Shown in pieces: positions 7,334 through 13,554 of a stretch of 13,983 bases of DNA. The position numbers were made by a program, and so were the translations under genes. The stretch is from Coprothermobacter sp. (GTDB lineage: Bacteria > Coprothermobacterota > Coprothermobacteria > Coprothermobacterales > Coprothermobacteraceae), in NCBI GenBank assembly GCA_012842545.1, contig DUSQ01000039.1, positions 1-13,983 on the forward strand, read 5' to 3'. Numbering within the stretch: the first letter of the stretch is position 1; each line of letters opens with the position of its first letter. The notes beneath the pieces are model-generated. The model was not told the origin of the DNA. It searched no databases and was given only the letters and a program-made list of their open reading frames with translations.

Positions 7334-8368
7334 CTAGCCCCTAAAGAAAACACCAAAATCGTCAATCAAAGACTCAGGAAGAGGTCTGTTTTTGCCCACA
7401 ACCAAGGTGAGGTCCACTGGTTTGATAGAACCTTCTCTGTAGGCAGCTAAGACGCCAGTCTGGCCTTTATCTAGCCATTCCACAGCTTTCACCGCTTGTA
7501 GCTGTGGGAGTATTCTATCTATGACAGAGGGCTTACCGCCCCTTTGGGCATGGCCTAAAATGACACATTTGACCTCTATGTTCAAGTTGTGTTCCAAGAA
7601 CTGTGCAACCACTTCCCCCATGCCACCAAGCTGAACATGACCGAATTCATCAACAGGCCTATTCTTAAGCATGCTTTCATCCAATACTGCTCCCTCTGAT
7701 ACCACTACTACAGCGTATCCTTTTTCAGAAAGTGCTTTTCTTGTTTTTCCAATGAGCTCTTCTATGTCGGCTTTCTTTTCAGGAAGGAGGACATAATCTG
7801 CACCGCCAGCTACGGCAGTGAAAAGTCCCAACCATCCTGCATGACGCCCCATGACTTCTAATACCATGACGCGGTGGTGGCTTCTCGCTGTATCTTGCAA
7901 CCTTTCAAGTATGTCCGTCGTTACTTCGAGAGCCGTGAAGAAGCCGAGCGTGAAATCAGTTTCAGGAACGTCAAAATCGATCGTTTTTGGCACCCCATTT
8001 ATGGGCAAGTGGAAATCCCTAACAAGTTGCCCAGCAACGCCCAATGTGTCTTCACCACCAATGGCAATGAGCCCACTAAGACCAAGCTCCTTAAAATTTT
8101 CGTAAGCAGTTTCTTTTCCATTTTCTCTTTTGTATGGATTAGTACGGCTGGAGCCCAGGATGGTTCCCCCTTTTGTAAGAGCAGCGTCTACGTCTTCTTT
8201 GGACAGTACTATAGTGTCTTTCTCTAAGAGACCCTTCCAGCCATCCTTGATGCCTATGACCTCGTATCCTAATTCCTGTGCCTTATAGAAAACTCCTCTA
8301 ATGGCTGGGTTTAAGCCAGGCGCATCTCCTCCGCCCGTCAGGACACCGAGTCGTTTTATGTTATCCAT
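7334..8368 (-). CDS. pfp: 6-phosphofructokinase, predicted pyrophosphate-dependent
   Basis: A 344-aa PFK that phosphorylates fructose 6-phosphate to fructose 1,6-bisphosphate, the committed step of glycolysis. Motifs: GGGDAPGLN (12-20), R75 in GSSRTNPY, GGEDT (104-108) with D107, GVPKTID (125-131) with K128, R166 in SHHRVMVLEVMGR and GHAQRGG (272-278). Asp at the E. coli 104 position and Lys at 124 are the known markers of PPi-dependent enzymes, as in Amycolatopsis, so I predict PPi as donor and a reversible reaction. The usual PKTIDND reads PKTIDFD (127-133), with Phe for Asn at 132. The F6P arginine near GHxQRGG is Lys (K267), a mild change. ATG 8368 has a strong AAAGGAGGT site seven bases upstream. 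It is the first gene of a two-gene minus-strand unit, diverging from bmpA. Confidence 0.93.
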   Translation of the reverse strand: MDNIKRLGVLTGGGDAPGLNPAIRGVFYKAQELGYEVIGIKDGWKGLLEKDTIVLSKEDVDAALTKGGTILGSSRTNPYKRENGKETAYENFKELGLSGLIAIGGEDTLGVAGQLVRDFHLPINGVPKTIDFDVPETDFTLGFFTALEVTTDILERLQDTARSHHRVMVLEVMGRHAGWLGLFTAVAGGADYVLLPEKKADIEELIGKTRKALSEKGYAVVVVSEGAVLDESMLKNRPVDEFGHVQLGGMGEVVAQFLEHNLNIEVKCVILGHAQRGGKPSVIDRILPQLQAVKAVEWLDKGQTGVLAAYREGSIKPVDLTLVVGKNRPLPESLIDDFGVFFRG

Positions 8369-8375
8369 GGTTGGT

Positions 8376-8384
8376 ACCTCCTTT
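8376..8384 (-). promoter_or_regulatory. Strong ribosome binding site of the first PFK gene
   Basis: AAAGGAGGT on the minus strand, seven bases before the ATG at 8366-8368. It fixes that start and suggests much better initiation than for the downstream PFK, whose site is only TTAGGTC. Confidence 0.9.
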
Positions 8385-8457
8385 ATGCGCAGCGTAGTCG
8401 ACCATATTTTACGTCAGCATTGAAGGAACGGTGTTTAAAAGTTTGTTATGGCGTTAA

Positions 8458-8486
8458 TTGACACTAACTTAAACATAGTATAATAT
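8458..8486 (+). promoter_or_regulatory. Sigma-70/A-type promoter of bmpA
   Basis: A perfect -35 TTGACA (8458-8463) is followed by TATAAT (8479-8484, 15-base spacer) or the overlapping TAATAT (8481-8486, 17-base spacer). Transcription should begin near 8491. A 7-bp inverted repeat, TGTTTAA (8432-8438) and TTAAACA (8469-8475), brackets the -35 and could be an operator. A TATACT on the minus strand (8477-8482) overlaps the same -10 and could serve the PFK genes, but has no good -35. Confidence 0.75.
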
Positions 8487-8492
8487 TACGGA

Positions 8493-8513
8493 AGCGGAAG
8501 CACAGCTTCCGCT
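8493..8513 (+). promoter_or_regulatory. Stem-loop at the predicted 5' end of the bmpA transcript
   Basis: A perfect 9-bp stem (AGCGGAAGC / GCTTCCGCT) with a 3-base ACA loop begins about two bases after the expected transcription start and ends 13 bases before the ribosome site. The left arm is part of a tandem GGAAGC repeat (8490-8501). No T-run follows it, so it is not a terminator. It may be an mRNA-stabilising 5' hairpin or a protein operator. Confidence 0.6.
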
Positions 8514-8540
8514 AAAAATTAAGAAAGGGGAGGAGCAGAG

Positions 8541-9692
8541 GTGAAGAAATTTACAGTTGGTATTTTGGTCGCTCTATTGGCTGTTTCACTTGTGCTGAGC
8601 GGTTGTTCAAAACCTGCGCAGCCCAGCACTACCGAGCCTAAGTACAAGATTGGTCTAGTGTTTGATATCGGTGGACGAGGAGACCACTCTTTTAACGATT
8701 CTGCCTATAACGGGCTAGTTCGTTTGGCAGAGGAATTCAAGGGCTACATCAAGGACGACCCTGACAAGGTAAATTATGGTAGCGAAGTAGAACTTAAGTA
8801 CTTGGAGCCCAAAGAAGGCGGTCAAGACAGAGAACAGCTTCTTCGTACTTTGGCTGAGGAAGGTTATAATTTGATCTTCGGTATTGGTTTCATGTTCACT
8901 GATCCCATGATCAACGTTGCCAAAGATTTCCCGGAAACTAAGTTTGCCATCGTCGACGGCACCATTGATGGTCTTGATGAACAAAGCAACATCGTTTGCC
9001 TAAACTTCAAGCAGAATGAAGGTTCTTTCTTGGTTGGAGCCATTGCAGGTTTGAAAACCAATACAGACAAAGTGGGTTTTGTTGGTGGTATGCAGAGCAC
9101 TCTTATCGAGCAGTTTGAAGTTGGATTCAAAGCAGGAGCCATGTACGTTAATCCTACTCTAAGACAGTCTGGAAACATTCTTTCCCAGTACATCGGCACC
9201 ACTGGTGACGCTTTCAAAGATCCAGCCAGAGGAACAGAAATAGCTTCGACGTTCCTGAACCAGGGCGCAGACATCATTTACCATGCATCTGGTGCATCAG
9301 GTGCTGGCGTGTTCCAGGCAGTTTACGACGCTTACAAGAATGGCAAAGATGTTTGGGCAATTGGTGTTGATAGTGACCAGGGCCTCGTCTATAAGAGCAG
9401 CGATGACCCTGAGCAGCAAGCTATTGGGGATCGCATCTTAACATCCATGTTGAAGAGGGTAGACACGTCTGTATATCTTACAGGGAAAGATTTCATGGAA
9501 GGCCAGTGGAAAGGTGGATACAGAGATTTTGGATTGGACGTAGATGGTGTCGGATATGCAGTTAACGACTATAACAAGTCTCTCATTGAAGATGTCATGC
9601 CTCAGGTAGATGAACTCAAGCAAAAGATCATAAACGGCGAAATAGTTGTTCCAACCAACAACGAAGAGCTACAAACGTTCCAGTTACCTTAA
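8541..9692 (+). CDS. bmpA: BmpA/PnrA-type substrate-binding lipoprotein, probable nucleoside receptor
   Basis: The extracellular, lipid-anchored binding protein of an ABC importer; the family (BMP/PnrA, Bacillus NupN) binds purine nucleosides. The 383 aa begin with a lipoprotein signal: MKK, hydrophobic core 5-19 and lipobox LSGC with C22 as the lipidated residue. A Ser/Pro/Thr-rich linker follows to about 34. The type I periplasmic-binding fold has family landmarks GGRGDHSFNDSAYNG (44-58), EGSFLVGAIAG (160-170), FVGGM (180-184), HASGASGAGVF (248-258) and GVDSDQ (275-280). GTG 8541 is preceded by GGGGAGGAG (8527-8535). It has its own promoter and ends in a strong terminator, so it is transcribed apart from the transporter genes downstream. 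That would allow the receptor to be made in excess. The exact ligand is inferred from family and neighbours. Confidence 0.93.
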   Translation: MKKFTVGILVALLAVSLVLSGCSKPAQPSTTEPKYKIGLVFDIGGRGDHSFNDSAYNGLVRLAEEFKGYIKDDPDKVNYGSEVELKYLEPKEGGQDREQLLRTLAEEGYNLIFGIGFMFTDPMINVAKDFPETKFAIVDGTIDGLDEQSNIVCLNFKQNEGSFLVGAIAGLKTNTDKVGFVGGMQSTLIEQFEVGFKAGAMYVNPTLRQSGNILSQYIGTTGDAFKDPARGTEIASTFLNQGADIIYHASGASGAGVFQAVYDAYKNGKDVWAIGVDSDQGLVYKSSDDPEQQAIGDRILTSMLKRVDTSVYLTGKDFMEGQWKGGYRDFGLDVDGVGYAVNDYNKSLIEDVMPQVDELKQKIINGEIVVPTNNEELQTFQLP

Positions 9693-9719
9693 GATCTAAT
9701 AACTTGCACAACTGTGATC

Positions 9720-9748
9720 AGGGGCTACCCAAATGGTAGCCCTTTTTT
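9720..9748 (+). terminator. Rho-independent terminator after bmpA
   Basis: A perfect 8-bp stem, GGGCTACC (9722-9729) and GGTAGCCC (9735-9742), with a 5-base loop, runs straight into six Ts (9743-9748). Two further weak pairs extend the base. It lies 27 bases after the bmpA stop and should end or reduce transcription into the transporter genes. Confidence 0.92.
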
Positions 9749-9760
9749 GCTTTTACTGGA

Positions 9761-9769
9761 TGTTATAAT
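9761..9769 (+). promoter_or_regulatory. Extended -10 promoter for the ABC transporter genes
   Basis: TGTTATAAT matches the TGn-TATAAT extended -10 exactly. At -35 there is only the T-run of the preceding terminator, with no TTGACA, which is acceptable for extended -10 promoters. Transcription would start near 9776, giving a leader of about 170 bases before the ATPase gene. Confidence 0.6.
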
Positions 9770-9813
9770 AAGAAAGCGTAATGTCAAGTCAGTTATAAGC
9801 AGAGGTGATGTAA

Positions 9814-9939
9814 TTGTTTCTGCAGTTATTTTTCCATCAACGCCGTGATCCATTCATGGTTAAGCAGGATTTCGTGGAAGCTTTAATAGCTGGTTTATCT
9901 TCATTTTGGTTGTCCGCTCAAAACATTAGAAATGGGTGA
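9814..9939 (+). CDS. Possible 41-aa leader peptide or small protein upstream of the ABC transporter
   Basis: An open frame from TTG 9814 to TGA 9937-9939 encodes 41 residues. It is preceded by GAGGTGAT (9802-9809) at the same kind of spacing used by real genes here. The peptide starts MFLQLFFHQRRDPFMV and has a moderately hydrophobic C-terminal half (VEALIAGLSSFWLS). It ends five bases before the ATG of the ATPase gene, so the two could be translationally coupled. It resembles nothing I recognise. It may be a regulatory leader peptide, a small membrane-associated protein, or a chance frame next to a ribosome-site-like sequence. The strong upstream site is otherwise unexplained, since the nearest ATG (9808) is followed at once by TAA. 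Confidence 0.4.
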   Translation: MFLQLFFHQRRDPFMVKQDFVEALIAGLSSFWLSAQNIRNG

Positions 9940-9944
9940 TAGAG

Positions 9945-11480
9945 ATGAGGAGAGTTGACACAATCAAAGAACGTATTCCTCTGATTGAACTAAGGGGTAT
10001 TACAAAATCTTTCCCAGGTGTTGTGGCTAATGATGATATTCATCTAACGCTCTACGAAGGAGAAATCCACGCGTTAGTTGGCGAAAACGGAGCTGGCAAG
10101 ACCACGCTTATGAAAATACTCTACGGGGAATATCGTGCGGACAAAGGTGAGATTTTGGTCAGAGGGAAACCTGTAAGAATTACGAATCCTTCTGTGGCAG
10201 TGGCTTTAGGCATAGGCATGGTACACCAGCATTTTATGCTAGTACCTGGTTTAACAGTCCTTGAGAACATCATCTTGGGCAGCGAACCTGTTAAAAATGT
10301 GGTCCTTGATTTAAGCTTAGCGAGGAGAAAGATCGAAGATATCATGAATGCAAATGCCATGCCCGTGGATCTTGATGCCTATGTTGAGGACTTACCAGTT
10401 GGGCTTCAGCAACGTGTTGAGATTCTCAAGCTCTTGTACAGAGGTGCGGAAACTTTGGTTCTTGACGAACCCACAGCTGTTCTAACTCCGCAGGAAACCT
10501 CGGAGCTATTCAAGACGCTTAAAGCTCTGAAAGCACAGGGGCGAGGTATAATCTTTATCTCTCATAAACTAAATGAAGTTCTGGAAATAGCTGACAGGAT
10601 CACTGTCATTCGAAGGGGAAGAGTAGTAGGTGAGATGCCTCTTGAAGAAGCTAGCAAAGAAAAAATCGCCGAGATGATGGTGGGTAAACCAGTGGTGCTG
10701 GAGGTGGAAAACCCGCGCGTAGAAGTTGGGGAAGAGTGCTTGGTGCTAAAAGATGTTGTTTACGAAGAGTATGGTGTCAAGAAGCTTGATGGCATCAGTT
10801 TTTCTGTTCATGCGGGCGAAATTTACGGAGTAGCTGGCGTTGAAGGAAATGGCCAAGAAGAACTTCTAAAGATAATCTCTGGTGAGATTTATCCGTCTGC
10901 TGGTGAAATTCACATTACTAATGAGGTGGTCAACCGCATTCCACCTTTAGGACGCAGAAAACTGGGCGTGGGCCATATTCCAGCAGATCGCCAGGCACAG
11001 GGTTTGTTCATTGATATGCCGCTTTACATCAACGCAATCGTCGGCTGGCATTGGCGGCAGGAATTTCAGAAAAGGGGTATTCTTGATTACAAAGCAATGA
11101 GATCTACTGCATCCACCATAATAAAGAACTTCGACGTCAGAACTCCTTCTGTGGAAGTACCAGCTAGTGCTTTAAGCGGAGGAAACCAGCAAAAATTTGT
11201 TGTGGGACGCGAAATAAGCTTTGATCCTACACTTTTGTTGGCTGCTTACCCCACCAGGGGCGTGGATGTAGGAGCAACGGAATTTATATATAAACAACTC
11301 ATAGATGAAAAGATCAGAGGGAAAGCAGTTCTCCTGATATCTGCTGACCTTGAAGAGATCTTAGCTTTGTCTGATCGAATTGGCGTTCTTTATAGGGGAA
11401 AAATCATAAAAGAGTTCAGCAGGGAAGAAGCGACACCCGAAATCATAGGATTGTACATGCTGGGAGTGAAAGAAGAATGA
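9945..11480 (+). CDS. nupO: ABC transporter ATPase with two nucleotide-binding domains, nucleoside importer (NupO/YufO type)
   Basis: The cytoplasmic motor of a sugar/nucleoside-class ABC importer, 511 aa from ATG 9945. The first domain is complete: Walker A GENGAGKTT (46-54), Q-loop Q95 in VHQHF, signature LPVGLQQR (150-157), Walker B LVLDEPTA (171-178) and switch H207. The second is degenerate, as is usual for this class: the Walker A position reads GVEGNGQEE (298-306) without the lysine, the signature LSGGNQQK (410-417) is canonical, and the Walker B region LLLAAYPTRG (430-439) lacks the acidic pair. One catalytic site is therefore expected. GGTGAT (9935-9940) lies four bases before the ATG; an in-frame GTG at 9936 is inside this site and less likely. 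The stop overlaps the first permease start (ATGA). Purine nucleoside specificity is inferred from the family and the bmpA neighbour. Confidence 0.93.
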   Translation: MRRVDTIKERIPLIELRGITKSFPGVVANDDIHLTLYEGEIHALVGENGAGKTTLMKILYGEYRADKGEILVRGKPVRITNPSVAVALGIGMVHQHFMLVPGLTVLENIILGSEPVKNVVLDLSLARRKIEDIMNANAMPVDLDAYVEDLPVGLQQRVEILKLLYRGAETLVLDEPTAVLTPQETSELFKTLKALKAQGRGIIFISHKLNEVLEIADRITVIRRGRVVGEMPLEEASKEKIAEMMVGKPVVLEVENPRVEVGEECLVLKDVVYEEYGVKKLDGISFSVHAGEIYGVAGVEGNGQEELLKIISGEIYPSAGEIHITNEVVNRIPPLGRRKLGVGHIPADRQAQGLFIDMPLYINAIVGWHWRQEFQKRGILDYKAMRSTASTIIKNFDVRTPSVEVPASALSGGNQQKFVVGREISFDPTLLLAAYPTRGVDVGATEFIYKQLIDEKIRGKAVLLISADLEEILALSDRIGVLYRGKIIKEFSREEATPEIIGLYMLGVKEE

Positions 11481-12613
11481 CACAAGAACAAGTTAAAACC
11501 CAACCTAAGAGCATGGAATGGAAATACAGGCTAATTGAGAGTCTTGCTCCCGTCCTGGGCTTTTTATTTGCGATGGTCATAATGATGATAACCGTTCAGT
11601 TCATTGGTGAAAGTCCTATCAAAGCCCTAAGTGCCATTCTTACGTTCTCGTTTAGCCAATCTGGTATAGCCTATATCGTCTCTCAGTCCATACCTCTCAT
11701 TATTGCTGGCGAAGCAAACGCCATTGCCTTTCAGGCAGGGGTTTTCAATATAGGCGTAGAAGGTCAGTACTTATTTGGTGCTCTCTGCGCTGGCGTGGCT
11801 GGTGCTTATTTGAACCTTCCCACATATATCCACATCCCGGTAGTTATTCTGGCTGGTATGCTTGGGGGTATGATATGGATCCTGATTCCTGCTCTGTTAA
11901 AGGTTTATAAGGGCGTACACGAAGTCATAAGCACCATTATGATGAACCAAATAGCTTCTGCGGTAATTCTCTACTTAGTAGATGGGCCTTTTAACGGGGT
12001 CAGGGGCGCAAAACAATCCTTCAATTTGCGCACACCTTACATGAAACCTACCGCTGTATTTCCATCTTTACACAACATTGTGAATAGCATAACGGGGCTT
12101 TTTGGATTCAAGTTTCCTCACTACGTTGCAGTAGATTTAAGCTGGCTAATAGCTCTTATTGTTGTGGTTCTGCTATGGTTTTTGCTTTTTAAGACATCTT
12201 TAGGGCTTAGGATTCGGTGGGTTGGACAGAACATATCAGCCTCTGTTTATGCCGGAGTCGACGTCAAGAAAACACTACTAGTAACGATGTTTATTTCTGG
12301 TGCCATAGCTGGTTTAGTTGGTTTGCAAGAAGTGGCCTACATCTCAAAGTTCTTTACCCCAAATATAACTAGAGGCCTTGGCTTTACAGGACTTGCAGTA
12401 GCTCTCTTAGCGAGAAATAATCCTTTGGGGGTTATCCTTTCAGGACTGCTTTTCTCATTCTTGAGTCGTGCTGGATACGGACTTCAAATGTACACAAAGG
12501 TTCCTAATTCTCTAATTGGTATTATTTCAGGGCTCATGATACTATCTGTGGTTGTGATTGACCAAATTCTCAGGCGTTACGCGCGCACTTTAAGAAGAAG
12601 AGAGGTTGGTTAG
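11477..12613 (+). CDS. nupP: ABC transporter permease, nucleoside importer (NupP/YufP type)
   Basis: An integral membrane subunit of the branched-chain/ribose permease family (BPD_transp_2), 378 aa with about ten hydrophobic segments, the first at about 23-42. Family landmarks are GEANAIAFQAGVFNIGVEGQ (78-97), the cytoplasmic coupling stretch LGLRIRWVGQNISASVYAG (242-260) and GFTGLAVALLARNNPLG (302-318). A basic tail (RRYARTLRRR) ends it on the inner side. ATG 11477 overlaps the ATPase stop by four bases and has GGGAGTGA (11462-11469) upstream. It should pair with the following permease as a heterodimer on the double ATPase. The substrate cannot be read from the sequence alone. Confidence 0.92.
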   Translation: MTQEQVKTQPKSMEWKYRLIESLAPVLGFLFAMVIMMITVQFIGESPIKALSAILTFSFSQSGIAYIVSQSIPLIIAGEANAIAFQAGVFNIGVEGQYLFGALCAGVAGAYLNLPTYIHIPVVILAGMLGGMIWILIPALLKVYKGVHEVISTIMMNQIASAVILYLVDGPFNGVRGAKQSFNLRTPYMKPTAVFPSLHNIVNSITGLFGFKFPHYVAVDLSWLIALIVVVLLWFLLFKTSLGLRIRWVGQNISASVYAGVDVKKTLLVTMFISGAIAGLVGLQEVAYISKFFTPNITRGLGFTGLAVALLARNNPLGVILSGLLFSFLSRAGYGLQMYTKVPNSLIGIISGLMILSVVVIDQILRRYARTLRRREVG

Positions 12614-12614
12614 C

Positions 12615-13493
12615 ATGTTTGACTTTTGGTATTTCTTGTTAAGGGGCTTACAGTTGAGCGCACCCATGGCGTATGGTGCTTTAGGTGCGGTTTATTCTGA
12701 AACTGGCGGCGTGGTTAACATCGCAGTGGAAGGCATGATGCTCACCGGCACCTTCTTCTTTGTCTGGGGAGCGACACTGTTTAAGAGCTGGATAGCTGGA
12801 CTACTGTTTGCTATCGCTGGGGCTGTGCTCATATCGTTGATTCACGGATTAGCCACTATAACATTTAAAGTTGACCACGTGGTTAGCGGCACTGCGCTAA
12901 ATATACTTGCTTCAGGCTTAACGAGATTTCTTAGCATGCAAATCTTTGGTATGGAAACTCAGAGTACTGTAAACCCATACACTCCACCAACATTTCTCAG
13001 GATTAACGTTATAGCATACTTTTTCATACCTCTGGCCATATTTACCGTTTGGTTGCTAAACCGTACCCGTTTTGGCTTGCGTCTTCGTAGCTGCGGTCAA
13101 AACCCTTGGGCAGCAGATTCTCTTGGTGTGAACGTGTACGCATACAAGTACATCGGTGTCATACTGTCTGGTGTCTTTGCAGGGCTTGCTGCTGCCACAC
13201 TTTATCCACACCAATGGATTGATGCCATGACGGCAGGACGTGGCTTCTTAGCTTTGGCTGCGATGATTTTTGGTAACTACAATCCACTATACGCTGTTTT
13301 AGCAGCTATGCTCTTCGGGTATGCTGAAACGCTTACGTACTTCCAAAACCAAATACCTCTACTGAGTGGTATATCTCCCATACTTATCAAGGCTTTCCCG
13401 TATGTTGTTGCACTAGTAGTGCTTGCGGGGTTTATTGGCAGAACGAAAGCTCCTAAAGCTGATGGTGTGATTTTTGAAAAAGGTGAAGGTTAA
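12615..13493 (+). CDS. nupQ: ABC transporter permease, nucleoside importer (NupQ/YufQ type)
   Basis: The second membrane subunit of the importer, 292 aa from ATG 12615, with roughly eight to nine hydrophobic segments. Landmarks are GGVVNIAVEGMM (31-42), DHVVSGTALNILASG (87-101), the coupling stretch FGLRLRSCGQNPWAADSLGV (143-162) and GRGFLALAAMIFG (188-200). The ATG lies one base after the stop of the first permease, with AGAGG (12601-12605) nine bases upstream. An in-frame TTG at 12606 would overlap the previous gene and is less likely. It is the last gene of the unit, followed by a terminator about 20 bases after its stop. Confidence 0.92.
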   Translation: MFDFWYFLLRGLQLSAPMAYGALGAVYSETGGVVNIAVEGMMLTGTFFFVWGATLFKSWIAGLLFAIAGAVLISLIHGLATITFKVDHVVSGTALNILASGLTRFLSMQIFGMETQSTVNPYTPPTFLRINVIAYFFIPLAIFTVWLLNRTRFGLRLRSCGQNPWAADSLGVNVYAYKYIGVILSGVFAGLAAATLYPHQWIDAMTAGRGFLALAAMIFGNYNPLYAVLAAMLFGYAETLTYFQNQIPLLSGISPILIKAFPYVVALVVLAGFIGRTKAPKADGVIFEKGEG

Positions 13494-13515
13494 GCACACA
13501 GATTAAAACTATTGC

Positions 13516-13553
13516 AGAGGTCCAAGCGCTTTAAGGAAGCTTGGACCTCTTTT
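13516..13553 (+). terminator. Rho-independent terminator after the transporter genes
   Basis: A perfect 12-bp stem, AGAGGTCCAAGC (13516-13527) and GCTTGGACCTCT (13539-13550), with an 11-base loop, is followed by a short T-rich run on the plus strand. It lies between two convergent genes. On the minus strand the stem is followed only by GCAATAGTTTT, so it is a poorer terminator for the endonuclease gene. Confidence 0.88.
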
Positions 13554-13554
13554 C

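Noticed and set aside
8493..8513. Terminator call for the 9-bp stem upstream of bmpA.
   Set aside because: No T-run follows on either strand, and it sits just after a promoter.
8864..9277. Minus-strand open frame of 137 codons inside bmpA.
   Set aside because: The plus strand encodes a well-conserved lipoprotein; the opposite frame shows no motif, promoter or ribosome site.
9770..9935. Purine or preQ1 riboswitch in the transporter leader.
   Set aside because: I found none of the conserved core sequences or a fitting closing stem; a covariance-model search would settle it.
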